DNA from: Phytoseiulus persimilis
Lineage: Eukaryota; Arthropoda; Arachnida; Mesostigmata; Phytoseiidae
Reading direction: 5' to 3'
Length of the DNA: 64,000 nucleotides
Assembly (NCBI GenBank): GCA_037576195.1
Contig: CM075101.1
Span: 45,260,001-45,324,000, forward strand
In this document: piece by piece, positions 21,132-32,985 of the stretch
Layout of the letters: every line of letters begins with the position of its first letter
How positions within the stretch are numbered: the stretch's first letter is position 1
The notes under the pieces: generated by a model
Told to the model about the DNA's origin: nothing
What the model saw: only the letters and a program-made list of their open reading frames with translations
Database searches by the model: none
Position numbers and translations under genes: made by a program

Positions 21132-22645
21132 CTAGAGCTTTCTCTTCATCTGTGACATGAGCTTCTCAAGCTTCATGGCCTTTCCCATGTCGCCTTCGAT
21201 CTTCAATTTGCCGGTCGTCAATGCAGCTGTAGGCCTGGGCTTTCCAGTGAACATAGAGAGCATATGAAGGTCACGTCAGCCTTCTCAGAGGGTGCACCTC
21301 CCCCAACGGAGCCAGCACCGGTCTTCATGTCGATGAAGTATTCACCTCTTTCTTCAATTTGGAAGAGGAACAACCCTTTCGTTTCGGAGACCAGATCTTC
21401 CCTGAGAAGTCCGGCGACTGTCTCGAATAAACGTTCTAGGCGCGGGCCGGCCTTGCCCCGGATATCTCCGAAGTTTTACCTAGTCCTCCATAGTATTTGT
21501 CAGGTAGGAAGAAATCCAACATGATCCCGTTACCGACCACGCATGCGTGTTGCTTGAAGTCAATGATCCCTAGAGCGACGAACATTCGTAAGGTAACTGG
21601 TATTCGAGGGGCACGAGCTCAGGTCTCCGCGAGGCTCACTCCCGGGCGAAACGGGCGAGGAATGGAGAAGGTCGGTCTCACCTTCACCCTTGAGGACTTT
21701 TCTCGAAACCTGGAGAGGTTAAGGAGAGGATGAATATTCTCGACTAAGTGACTAGAGACAAGGAAATAAAACAGAAGTTTCCTGTGAGCGAGTTTGGTTT
21801 CGAGAGGATAGCATACGCAGCATCCGCCATAACAGTGGGTTCCCTGGAGTTCGCCTTCGCTGCATCGGCGTCTCCGGCGAGCATCGCGGTAGCTGCAGTG
21901 TGGATTTATGTTTTCGGCCAGAGAGTGTTCACGGCGATCTTATCCTCCCTCAGCTGTAAACGTGGAGAGGGAAAACAGATATGATCAGGCCGGTGTCTCT
22001 CCACCGCCGAACCCTTCCGCTTTATTTCGGTTTTCTCGGTGGGGGTGGTTGTGATAGCAGAGCCATTTTTGGTGAGGGCATCGATGCCGCCGAACTTCTT
22101 CGCGTTAACGTCGTCTCGGACGTACATGGCAACTGGCAATGCTTCCCCACCAGCCTGCATTTCCAGGAGCAAGGGAAGGAGACTCGTCAAAGATACGCTG
22201 GTGACAACTCGGGAACTTCGAAGTGGAACGTAATGAAGGGATCCATGGAGTAGATCCTATAAGCCTCAAGGCAACGGTGGAACCAATCAAACGCAAGCCA
22301 AGCAAGCTCGAACCCATGGAGGTCAGAGTGAACCGAGAGGAAGTGAAAGAACGCCCACCATTTCGATTTCTTCTGCTGCAGAATTGTATATGGACCCTGG
22401 AATGCTCGGATTTTCTGTGACATATTTCGCGGCCACAACGATGTTGGCTCCATCCTGGGAACAATACTCGATTGACTTGGTCGGCATGCTCACCGGAGTG
22501 GAGTTGCAAAGGCCGATATCATAATGATGTTGAGGAATAACGACAACGCTCACTTTGGCACATTTGAGAGCGATCTCCTTCCCTATACCTCGCGGAGCCC
22601 CCTTGTGAAAATTGTGCGTCCCGCGAGCTTTCCTTTGCTCAGCAT
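21132..22645 (-). pseudogene. HSDL2: HSDL2-like pseudogene (SDR plus SCP2 domain)
   Basis: Minus strand, N- to C-terminal. Start MLSKGKLAGRTIF (22645) then GAPRGIGKEIALKCAK, the SDR cofactor-binding glycine motif. A GT-AG intron of about 100 bp (GTGAGC to TTCCCAG) is followed by DGANIVVAAKYVTENPSIPG and AAEEIEMVG. A second intron leads to GGEALPVAMYVRDD and KKFGGIDAL. Then EDKIAVNTLWPKT, a stop, IHTAATAMLAGDADAAK and ADAAYAILSKPNSLTGNF. A linker with LDFFLPDKYYG follows, then the SCP2 lipid-binding domain: ETKGLFLFQIEERGEYFIDM, GAGSVGGG, KLKIEGDMGKAMKLEKLM and stop at 21132-21134. Known HSDL2 is a peroxisomal/mitochondrial SDR-SCP2 fusion. About 110 residues carrying the SDR active site are missing, and there are at least two frameshifts and the in-frame stop. 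Retained introns show a DNA-level duplicate, not a retrocopy. Confidence 0.88.
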
Positions 22646-24059
22646 CACTGTTACCTGCTGAGAGTCCCGGTGACTGAAATAATGTCGGAATGAGCACGAA
22701 TCATGGTACTCAATCGGTACGGATCAGCGAGATCATCACGAGGGGAATCGGAGCTCTCATTGGGAGATCTGGGAAGTCGAGTCATGATCCTGGAGTCATG
22801 ATTGCTCCAACTGGCTCAGTTTTCTCTGTTGATACTCCCATGAAGTCCCGTTGTCTCCCAAGAACCGACCGAGCGGTTTTCGGCGCACTGATTCGCTCAG
22901 GGCTCTTCCATAATTCTGTGATTCAGGAATCGGAAAGGATTACAACGAATTTCAGATGTCCTCACAGGAGGAAAGTCAACAAACCTTCTCGAAGGCGCAG
23001 CTTCATGGACGATGAAACCGGGGATAACAATCGTCCTCTCCAACTAACGGTCGAAGTTTACTCTTCAGAACGGAGAAACAGGCATTGAGATCTTCGCGCC
23101 TCTTCCATCTGATGGACCGTCTGTTAGCCATCCGGTGGTTCGTTCGGTCAGTGCAAACACCGCCGCCACCTCGACGCCTCCAGACCGCCGTCTGGCAGCT
23201 CTGGCTAGTAAACACGAACGGAGCCAGAATACCGAGGCGCCATGATTTGAAAGACCTTTGTGATTTCCATTGGCATTTATTCTTCGTCGTTTATACTGTG
23301 AATGGAGCGACCGGTTTGAGACTCAACAAACGCGTAGAGCTCATCCTGATCATGGCATGCTCAGTTGCTTATCGAAAACTTCGCTTCCGAGATTGTTTTG
23401 CAATGAAGCTGGGAACGACGAACGAATTCAGAAAAAGGGCTCGTTACTATCAAATGTCGGGTATGGGACACTCCTCGTCAGTTTTCATGGGCGTTTCATA
23501 TTCACTCCCTCAAATTGGGCTTGAAAAATTACTTTGGAGAGAATCGGCGTATTCGGGAGCGAATCGGGCCACGAGTTCATCGAGCGAAGCACACCCAAGT
23601 TGACGGCACGGGGACGTGCACTAATTTTCTCAACGCTTGAAGCGAAACGTCATAAGAGTCTCTCGGAGTGATTCGCCGAGCATCCACCAGGATTGGCCCA
23701 GCCCCCTTCGTTCATATAATGAGAGTTCTCACATTTGATGAGCAAGTGTTCAAGCACAAATATGAGGTCAAAGACAAACCCGAAGCCGATATCACTCGAA
23801 CTCGGGGAATAAATGGGATGCAAGGAAACTTTTTTCATTTCCCTCGCGAACTCGAACGCGCAGCTGCCTGGAGCGAACGCTCGTCGAGTCAACTCAAGGA
23901 AGGTCCATGGGGATGATTCTCCCTCTCGACTACACCAGAAATGTAATCCCAAGCTTCGTTCACTTTCTCTTTAACTTGCGTGAATCGGTCTAGAGTTTTC
24001 CAGAGCGGCTCAAATATTTACTCTTTTTCCTGTATGCTCTGAAACACTGAGCGAGAAAC
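22646..24059. other. Unassigned stretch
   Basis: A 172-residue frame (23085-23603, plus) and shorter ones show no recognisable domain. Nothing supported here. Confidence 0.35.
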
Positions 24060-24255
24060 TTCGGAAGTTAACCGATCGAATCCGGGAGTGTCAGGCTCGG
24101 TGCGGGGTGCTGCTCAATCGCCTGGCAACTCCGGATTCCCAATGCAGGCTCTGTAAGGAGGGCGAATGATCGTTTTGAGCTTGACGTCGAGAGCCGATCT
24201 CTAACGACACGCGTCCTCTATGCATCCACCCGTAGCTCCTCAGGGAGGCCGAATC
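24060..24255 (+). repeat. Left inverted flank of the macrosatellite
   Basis: The segment from GTGCTGCTCAATCGC to GTAGCTCCTCAGGGAGGCC is the inverted relative of 33305-33470. Shared pieces (one read in reverse) include CTGCTCAA.CGC.TGGCAACTC, AGGGCGAA.GATCGTT and GTAGCTCCTCAG. The plus reading LLNRLATPDSQCRLCKEGE could be the C-terminal knuckle region of a non-LTR element, weakly supported. Confidence 0.65.
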
Positions 24256-24599
24256 AAAAAAAAAACCAGGAACGGTTCATCCACGGGTTGAACCGGGGCG
24301 CAGAAATGCGAACAACCTAGCGTCAAGCCGGGATACAGACGAAATTCGTCGATAAATGAATTGGAAAGTACGGTGGATTGGTTTTGAAACACCCACAAAA
24401 AAACGAGACGACGATTTTTCTTAGGGGGGATGGGGGGGGGGGGGGAGGGACCCAACCCTCGAGAGGGGAAAATGCTTCAGCACATTGAGATTTCTCATCA
24501 ATGGCGGTGGCATGTGTCCAACGTTTCTCGACTGCTTCCGCCCAAAGCCCCCCTCAATTTGTTTTCGACAGTCCTATCTTCAGTGCTCCGGAATGCCTC

Positions 24600-24975
24600 T
24601 CGAGAATATGATATCGATGCATGTTCGGCCACGTGTTGTCAATATCTCAGGATCGGTTATTACTTCAAGATTTTCAAATTGATTTCGCATAAATTCGATA
24701 ATTTTTACCTTTTTAGGGGGTCTTTTAGGTTCCAATTGGAATCACCGCATAGAATCAGTGAAGTTCTCTGGTTTTTCACTGAGTTCGAACGATGTTCCCG
24801 GATTTATGTATACAGTCACAAGGACGGTTAGTTGGTTACGTCGGAGTATTTTACAGGCACGAATGTCACCAGGATCTTCATCAATGAGATCTGGTGTAAT
24901 CGTGGGAGTTGCTTGCGTAGGTGCTCCTCTGCCTTCGTGAATGGCAACTCCACCTGTCGACCACGGGGTCAACTG
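24600..24975 (-). pseudogene. LINE endonuclease fragment, macrosatellite unit 1
   Basis: The minus strand reads PWSTGGVAIHEGRGAPTQ, DPGDIRACKIL and TVLVTVYINPGTSFEL, matching the mid-part of non-LTR apurinic-type endonuclease domains (GGVAIYxxx ... VVSVYRPP). The following GDFN portion seen in units 2 and 3 is shortened here. Confidence 0.6.
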
Positions 24976-25054
24976 TGGACCCCCTGAGCGACTTCGTTGA
25001 AGTTTATGGACTGCCGTGCCCCAGTGGGTCGATCACCGACCATCGATTTCTTGG

Positions 25055-26265
25055 AGCGATTCCGGGACCAATCTGACCTTCACTTTTCAAGTCTGGAGGG
25101 GTGATTCCGGGACCGATCTGACCATTACTCTCCCAGGTCTGAGGGTTGATTCCGGGACCGATCTGACCATTACTTCCCAAGTCTGGAGAGGTGATTCCGG
25201 GACTAGACATCATTTTCCGTAGTACGGCAATAAAATTCCCGTACCAGCCGGTACAGAAATTAATTTCTCGTACCCTGGATCCGAGGATCCTTACTACTTA
25301 TGATCGGCTTCGTCTTTCAGTTTGTCCGCATTGCTCCTGGGATACATGGGGGTGATTCCGGCAACAATCTGAGCATACTTTTCTGAGTCAGGAGGAGTGA
25401 TTCCGAAACCAATCCGACAATATTTTTCCGAGTCTGGAGGGGTGATTTCGGGACCAATCCGACAATATTATGCCGAGTCTGGTGGGTGATTTCGGGACCA
25501 ATCTGACAATATTTTGCCGAGTCTGGTGAAGTGATTCCGGGACCAATCTGACCTTCACTTTTCAAGTCTGGAGGGGTGATTCCGGGACCGATCTGACCAT
25601 TACTCTCCCAGGTCTGAGGGTTGATTCCGGGACCGATCTGACCATTACTTCCCAAGTCTGGAGAGGTGATTCCGGGACTAGACATCATTTTCCGTAGTAC
25701 GGCAATAAAATTCCCGTACCAGCCGGTACAGAAATTAATTTCTCGTACCCTGGATCCGAGGATCCTTACTACTCATGATCGGCTTCGTCTATCAGTTTGT
25801 CCGAGTTCCTCCTGGGATACATGGGGGTGATTCCGGCAACAATCTGAGCATACTTTTCTGAGTCAGGAGGAGTGATTCCGAAACCAATCCGACAATATTT
25901 TTCCGAGTCTGGAGGGGTGATTTCGGGACCAATCCGACAATATTATGCCGAGTCTGGTGGGTGATTTCGGGACCAATCTGACAATATTTTGCCGAGTCTG
26001 GTGAAGTGATTCCGGGACCAATCTGACAATATTTTGCCGAGTCTGGTGGAGTGATTCCAGGACCAATCTGACAATATTTTGCCGAGTCTGGTGGAGTGAT
26101 TCCGGGAATAATCTGAGTATACTCTTCGGAGTCTGGAGGGGTGAGTCCAGGATCGACCTGACCATACTTTTTGGACTCTGAGGAGGTAACTCCGGAGTCC
26201 AGGATCGACCTGACCATACTTTTTAGACTCTGAGGAGGTGATTCCGGAGTCCATCTGACCATAAC
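25055..26265 (+). repeat. 45-bp minisatellite arrays, unit 1 left
   Basis: Tandem 45-bp units of the type GTGATTCCGGGACCAATCTG + ACAATATTTTGCCGAGTCTG + GTGGA, interrupted at 25.21-25.34 and 25.69-25.82 kb by a near-identical spacer (CATTTTCCGTAGTACGGCAA, then GGATCCGAGGATCC). The array-spacer segment is itself duplicated with an offset of about 475 bp. Because 45 is divisible by three, the arrays stay open in several frames on both strands, for example IGPGITPPDSAKYCQ per unit. No coding role is claimed. Confidence 0.9.
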
Positions 26266-26839
26266 AGCATGTATCAATCAACCGAATGAGAAGATAGTTT
26301 CAGAGGAAAGTGTCTCGTGAGCTGGTAGCCGGATACCATAACGATCACAGTGGCCACATGTGTATTATGCGCTGGCGGTGAAACCGGCATTGCATCCGAG
26401 GGCGCAGGCGCGGGGTGAAGATAAATAGTGAACGAGCGAAGGCACGCGGGACCAATGTAAAGCAAGAACGCGACCGGCTAGAAGAGAAATAGCCTGCAAG
26501 AGGGAAATGAATGAAAAAAGCTCGAGAGTAGACGAGTAGATTCGCTCGCCGACAAGTTGTGACCGTCCTCAAAACGTATCTTTCGTCCGCTGCCCTAGCG
26601 TCTGAGGTCGACTAAGCATCCAGCCCCCACTCCCAGTTGTGTCCGAGAAAGTTCGTCTTCTTACTCCGTGAGTCGTAGCTCCTTCGTCACCCATATCTCA
26701 GGACCTCACCTAGTGCGAGCTTTGGCAGACAGCGGAAACCTTCGTTACAGTATTGTCAGAGAACAGAGGTATAGTCACAATACCGCACGGAGCGAGAATC
26801 AGGTATCGACCGCTCTCTGATCCAGCTTTCGGCTCTCCA

Positions 26840-27165
26840 GACTCAGCAAGATATTGTCATACGTGTCCTGGAATCAACCCACCAGACTCAGAAAAGTATG
26901 CTCAGATTGGTCCCGGAATCACTCCTCCAGACTCGGAGGAAGATTGTCAGATTGGTCCCGTAATCACTCCTCCAGACTCGGAAGAAGATTGTCAGATTGG
27001 TCCCGGAATCACTCCTCCAGGCTCGGAAGAAGATTGTCAGATTGGTCCCGGAATCACCCCTCCAGACTCGGAAGAATATTGTCGGATTAGTCCCGGAATC
27101 ACCCCTCCAGACTCGAAAAGTGATGGTCAGATTGGTTCCGGAATCACCCCCATGTATTCCAGAAA
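26840..27165 (-). repeat. 45-bp minisatellite array, inverted, unit 1
   Basis: About seven 45-bp units in the opposite orientation to the array at 25.3-26.3 kb, separated from it by the core at 26.28-26.83 kb. The plus strand reads AGATTGGTCCCGGAATCACT repeatedly. With the following spacer (27.17-27.30 kb) it forms the right arm of an inverted structure. Confidence 0.88.
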
Positions 27166-27305
27166 GAATGATGACAAACTGACAGACGAAGCCGATCATG
27201 AGTAGTGAGGATCCTCGGGTCCGGGGTACGAAAAATGAATTCCCGTAACGGAGTGGTACGTAAATACATTTGCCGTACTCCGTACTACGGAAAATGATGT
27301 CTATC

Positions 27306-27600
27306 CGGGACCAATCTGACCATTACTTTCCAAGTCTGGAGGGGTGATTCCGGGACCAATCTGACCTTCACATTTCAAGTCTGGAGGGGTGATTCCGGGA
27401 CCGATCTCACCATTACTTTCCCGGGTCTAAGGGGCGATTCCGGGACCAAGATGACCATTACTTCCCAAGTCTGGAGGGGTGATTCCGGGACCGATCTGAC
27501 CATTACTTTCCAAGTCTGAAGGAGGGATTCCGGGACCAATCGGACCTTCACTTCTCAAGCCTGGAGGGGTGATTCCGGGACCGATCTGAACAATACTTTA
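27306..27600 (+). repeat. 45-bp minisatellite array, unit 1 right
   Basis: About six units in direct orientation (TGATTCCGGGACCAATCTGA) with more divergent spacers such as CTTCACTTCTCAAGCCTGGA. Confidence 0.85.
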
Positions 27601-28164
27601 CCTACCATCACTTCATTGTCATTGACCTATGACGAGACACCGAGATTCACCACATGAAATTCAACTTGAATTCGAATTTCCCTCGTTCCGGAAAAAATCT
27701 TAAAGGCCTCTCGCTGCGATTTTTTCGTTCCCATTCTTTCGTTCCACTCCCAGTTCCACCCTAGTAAACACGCCCGAAGAAAAGCGCATTTCTGCGCTAA
27801 AAAAAACAGGAACGGTTCATCCACGGGTTGAACCGGGGCGCAGAAATGCGAACAATCTAGCGTCAAGCCGGGATACAGACAAAATTCGTCGGTAAATGAA
27901 TTGGAAAGTACGGCGGATTGGTTTTGAAACACCTACAAACAAACGAGACGACGATTTTCTTGTTGGGGGGTGTCCCAGCCCCTCGAGAGGGGGAAACGCT
28001 TCAGCACATTGAGATTTCTCATCGATGGCGGTGGCATGTGTCCGAAATTTCTCGAGTGCTTCCGCCCAAAGTCCCCCTCAACTTGTTTTCGACGGTCCTA
28101 TCTTCAGTGCTCCGGAACTTTGATGGGCGTTCATGAAATTGTCATGCTAAGGTTAGAAGATCGC

Positions 28165-28680
28165 TCAGAACTTGGTCAGAAAAGTGAATACCATGTTTTG
28201 ATGACTGAAGTAGCTTATGTGTGTGTAACAGTAGCAATCTTGGATGCCTCTCGAGAATATGTTATCGATGCATGTTCGGCCACGTGTTGTCGATATCTCA
28301 GGATCGGTTATTAGTTCAAGATTTTCAAATTGATCTCGCATAAATTCGATATTTTTCTCCGTTCCGGGGGGGTCTTTCAAGTTCCAATTGAAATCACCGC
28401 ATAGAATCAGTGAAGTTCTCTGGTTTTGTATACCAGGGGACAGAACATGGTCATATTTCAGTAGGAACTCTTCAATGAGTTCGAATGATGTTCCCGGATT
28501 CATATAACTGTCACAAGGACGGTTGGTTGGTTACATAGGAGTATTTTACAGGCACGAATGTCACCAGGATCTTCATCAATGAGATCTGGTGTAATTGTGG
28601 GAGTTGCTTGCGTAGGTGCTCCTCTGCGTTCGTGAATAGCAACTCCACCTGTCGACCACGGGGTGAAACGTGGACCCCCT
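28165..28680 (-). pseudogene. LINE endonuclease fragment, macrosatellite unit 2
   Basis: Two minus frames join across about 28.50 kb: GGVAIHERRGAPTQ ... TVLVTVI, then MNPGTSFELIEEFLLKYDHV, SLILCGDFNWNLKDPPG, FENLELITDPEIS and TTRGRTCIDNIFSRGI. GDFN and the S/TTRGxTCIDxIF motif are the catalytic Asp-Asn and the late conserved region of endonuclease/exonuclease/phosphatase domains of non-LTR retrotransposons. No RT follows, so the domain has been captured into the satellite unit. Confidence 0.78.
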
Positions 28681-28751
28681 GAGCGACTTCGTTGAAGTTT
28701 ATGGACTGCCGTGCCCCAGGGGGCGATCACCGACCATCGATTTCTTGGAGC

Positions 28752-29480
28752 GTTCCCGGGACCAATCTGACCTTCACTTTTCGAGTCTGGAGGGGTGCTT
28801 CCGGGACCGATCTCATCATTACTTCCCCAGATTTGAGGGGTGATTCCGGGACCGATCTGACCATCACTTCCCAAGTCTGGAGAGGTGCTTCCGAGACTTA
28901 ACATCATTTTCCGTAGTACTGCAAATGAATTCCCGTCCCAGCCGGTACATAAATTGATTTTCGTACCCTGGATCCGAGGATCCTTACTACTTATGATCGG
29001 CTTCGTCTGTCAGTTTGTCCGCATTCCTCCTGGAATACATGGGGGTGATTCCGGCACCAATCTGAGCATAATTTTCTGAGTCTGGAGGGGTGATTCCGGA
29101 ACCAATCCGACAATATTTTTCCGAGGCTGGAGGGATGATCCCGGGACCAATTCGACAATATTTTGCCGAGTCTGGTGGGTGATTTCAGGACCAATCTGAC
29201 AACATTTCGCCGAGTCTGGTGGAATGATTCCGGGAGCAATCTGACAATATTTTGCCGAGTCTGGTGGAGTGATTCCGGGACCAATCTGACAATATTTCGC
29301 CGAGTCTGGTGGAGTGATTCCGGGAATAATCTGAGTATACTCTTCGGAGTCTGGAGGGGTGAGTCCAGGATCGACCTGACCATACTTTTTGGACTCTGAG
29401 GAGGTAATTCCGGAGTCCAGGATCGACCTGACCATACTTTTTAGACTCTGAGGAGTTGATTCCGGAGTCCATCTGACCAT
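28752..29480 (+). repeat. 45-bp minisatellite arrays, unit 2 left
   Basis: Two direct arrays (28.75-28.90 and 29.04-29.48 kb) split by the GGATCCGAGGATCC spacer; homologous to the unit 1 left arrays but with fewer copies and without the internal 475-bp duplication. Confidence 0.88.
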
Positions 29481-30054
29481 AACAGCATGTATCAATCAAC
29501 CGAATGAGAAGATAGTTTCAGAGGAAAGTGTCTCGTGAGCTGGTAGCCGGATACCATAACGATCACAGTGGCCACATGTGTATTATGCGCTGGCGGTGAA
29601 ACCGGCATTGCATCCGAGGGCGCAGGCGCGGGGTGGAGATAAATAGTGAACGAGCGAAGGCACGCGGGACCAATGTAAAGCAAGAACGCGACCGGCTGGA
29701 AGAGAAATAGCCTGCAAGAGGGAAATGAATGAAAAAAGCTCGAGAGTAGACGAGTAGATTTGCTCGCCGACAAGTTGTGACCGTCCTCAAAACGTATCTT
29801 TCGTCCGCTGCCCTAGCGTCTGGGGTCGACTAAGCATCCAGCCCCCGCTCCCAGTTGTGTCCGAGAAAGTTCGTCTTCTTACTCCGTGAGTCGTAGCTCC
29901 TCCGTCACCCATATCTCAGGACCTCACCTAGTGCGAGCTTCCGCAGACAGCGGAAACCTTCGTTACAGTATTGTCAGAGAACAGAGGTATAGTCACAATA
30001 CCGCACGGAGCGAGAATCAGGTATCGACCGCTCTCTGATCCAGCTTTCGGCTCT

Positions 30055-30515
30055 CCAGTCTCGGCATAATATTGTCAGATTGGTCCTGGAATCAACTCAC
30101 CAGACTCAGAAAAGTATGCTCAGATTGGTCCCGGAATCAGTCCTCCAGACTCGGAAAAGTATGCTCAGGCTGGTGCCGGAATCACTCCTCCAGACTCAGC
30201 AAGATATTGTCATACGCGTCCTGGAATCAACCCACCAGACTCAGAAAAGTATGCTCAGATTGGTCCCGGAATCACTCGTCCAGACTCGGAGGAAGATTGT
30301 CAGATTGGTCCCGGAATCACTCCTCCAGACTCGGAAGAAGATTGTCAGATTGGTCCCGGAATCACTCCTCCAGGCTCGGAAGAAGATTGTCAGATTGGTC
30401 CCGGAATCACCCCTCCAGACTCGGAAGGATATTGTCGGATTAGTCCCGGAATCACCCCTCCAGACTCGAAAAGTGATGGTCAGATTGGTTCCGGAATCAC
30501 CCCCATGTATTCCAG
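30055..30515 (-). repeat. 45-bp minisatellite array, inverted, unit 2
   Basis: About ten inverted 45-bp units, three more than the equivalent array of unit 1, which accounts for the offset change of 135 bp between the units. Open in three plus frames over about 450 bp. Confidence 0.88.
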
Positions 30516-30657
30516 AAAGAATGATGACAAACTGACAGACGAAGCCGATCATGAGTAGTGAGGATCCTCGGGTCCGGGGTACGAAAAATGAATTCCCGTA
30601 ACGGAGTGGTACGTAAATACATTTGCCGTACTCCGTACTACGGAAAATGATGTCTAT

Positions 30658-30950
30658 CCGGGACCAATCTGACCATTACTTTCCAAGTCTGGAGGGGTGA
30701 TTCCGGGACCAATCTGACCTTCACGTTTCAAGTCTGGAGGGGTGATTCCGGGACCGATCTCACCATTACTTTCCCGGGTCTAAGGGGCGATTCCGGGACC
30801 AAGATGACCATTACTTCCCAAGTCTGGAGGGGTGATTCCGGGACCGATCTGACCATCACTCTCCAAGTCTGAAGGAGGGATTCCGGGACCAATCGGACCT
30901 TCACTTCTCAAGCCTGGAGGGGTGATTCCGGGACCGATCTGAACAATACT
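30658..30950 (+). repeat. 45-bp minisatellite array, unit 2 right
   Basis: Near-identical to 27306-27600, with only a few substitutions, showing recent duplication of the whole unit. Confidence 0.85.
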
Positions 30951-31518
30951 TTACCTACCATCACTTCATTGTCATTGACCTATGACGAGACACCGAGATT
31001 CACCACATGAAATTCAACTTGAATTCGAATTTCCCTCGTTCCGGAAAAAATCTTAAAGGCCTCTCGCTGCGATTTTTTCATTCCCATTTTTTCGTTCCAC
31101 TCCCAGTTACACCCTAGTAAACACGCCCGAAGAAAAGCGCATTTCTGCGCTAAAAAAAAAAGGGAACGGTTCATCCACGGGTTGAACCGGGGCGCAGAAA
31201 TGCGAACAATCTAGCGTCAAGCCGGGATACAGACAAAATTCGTCGGTAAATGAATTGGAAAGTACGGCGGATTGGTTCTGAAACACCTACAAAAAAACGA
31301 GACAACGATTTTCTTGTTGGGGGGTGTCCCACCCCCTCGAGAGGGGGAAACGCTTCAGCACATTGAGATTTCTTATCGATGGCGGTGGCATGTGTCCGAA
31401 ATTTCTCGAGTGCTTCCGCCCAAAGTCCCCCTCAACTTGTTTTCGACGGTCCTATCTTCAGTGCTCCGGAACTTCGATGGGCGTCCATGAAATTGTCATG
31501 CTAAGGTTAGAAGATCGC

Positions 31519-32035
31519 TCAGAACTTGGTCAGAAAAGTGAATACCAGGTTTTGATGACTGAAGTAGCTTATGTGTGTGTAACAGTAGCAATCTTGGATG
31601 CCTCTCGAGAATATGTTATCGATGCATGTTCGGCCACGTGTTGTCGATATCTCAGGATCGGTTATTAGTTCAAGATTTTCAAATTGATCTCGCATAAATT
31701 CGATATTTTTCTCCGTTCCGGGGGGGTCTTTCAAGTTCCAATTGAAATCACCGCATAGAATCAGTGAAGTTCTCTGGTTTTGTATACCAGGGGACAGAAC
31801 ATGGTCATGTTTCAGTAGGAACTCTTCAATGAGTTCGAACGATGTTCCCGGATTCATATAACTGTCACAAGGACGGTTAGTTGGTTACATAGGAGTATTT
31901 TACAGGCACGAATGTCACCAGGATCTTCATCAATGAGATCTGGTGTAATTGTGGGAGTTGCTTGCGTAGGTGCTCTTCTGCGTTCGTGAATAGCAACTCC
32001 ACCTGTCGACCACGGGGTGAAACGTGGACCCCCTG
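31519..32035 (-). pseudogene. LINE endonuclease fragment, macrosatellite unit 3
   Basis: Near-identical to the fragment at 28165-28680 (same GDFNWNL and TTRGRTCIDNIF motifs; for example KHDHV where unit 2 has KYDHV). Confidence 0.78.
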
Positions 32036-32103
32036 AGCGACTTCGTTGAAGTTTATGGACTGCCGTGCCCCAGGGGGCGATCACCGACCATCGATTTCTT
32101 GGA

Positions 32104-32985
32104 GCGTTCCCGGGACCAATCTGACCTTCACTTTCCGAGTCTGGAGGGGTGCTTCCGGGACCGATCTGATCATTACTTCCCCAGATTTGAGGGGTGATTC
32201 CGGGACCGATCTGACCATTACTTCCCAAGTCTGGAGAGGTGATTCCGAGACTTAACATCATTTTCCGTAGTACTGCAAATGAATTCCCGTACCAGCCGGT
32301 ACATAAATTGATTTTTCGTACCCTGGATCCGAGGATCCTTACTACTTATGATCGGCTTCGTCTGTCAGTTTGTCCGCATTCCTCCTGGAATACATGGGGG
32401 TGATTCCGGCACCAATCTGAGCATAATTTTCTGAGTCTGGAGGGGTGATTCCGGAACCAATCCGACAATATTTTTCCGAGGCTGGAGGGATGATCCCGGG
32501 ACCAATTCGACAATATTTTGCCGAGTCTGGTGGGTGATTTCAGGACCAATCTGACAACATTTCGCCGAGTCTGGTGGAGTGATTCCGGGAGCAATCTGAC
32601 AATATTTTGCCGAGGCTCGCAGGGGAGAATGACTTCCTCCTGAGATCTTCCCAGAACCACCAAGTCTGGAGGGTTGATGCCGGAACCGATCTGAACATTA
32701 CTTTACCTACCATGACTTCATTTTCATTTACCTCTGACAAGACACAGAGATTTACCGCATGAAATTCAACTTAACTCATATTTCCCTCGCTCTGGAAAAA
32801 ATATTAAGGGCTGGGATGGGTGATTCCCGGACCAATCTGACCCTCACATTTCAAGTTTGGAGGGGTGATTCCGGGACCGATCTTACCATTACTTTCCCAG
32901 TTCTGAGGGGTGATTCCGGGACCAATCTGACCTTCACTTTTCAAGTCTGGAGGGGTGATTCCGGGACCGATCTTCACTATTTCTT
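32104..32985 (+). repeat. 45-bp minisatellite arrays, unit 3
   Basis: Direct arrays at 32.10-32.26, 32.40-32.61 and 32.82-32.99 kb. At about 32605 the similarity to unit 2 stops inside a 45-bp unit (GCCGAG then GCTCGCAGGGGAG), and sequence resembling the end of a unit resumes, so the core and inverted array were lost. Confidence 0.82.

Noticed and set aside
26753-27205. A 150-residue protein of repeated ITPPDSEEDCQIGPG
   Set aside because: It is the 45-bp minisatellite; other frames of the same array are equally open and the arrays also occur inverted.
25317-29499. CRISPR-like regular repeats
   Set aside because: Units are contiguous 45-bp tandem repeats without unique spacers and there are no cas genes; the DNA is eukaryotic.
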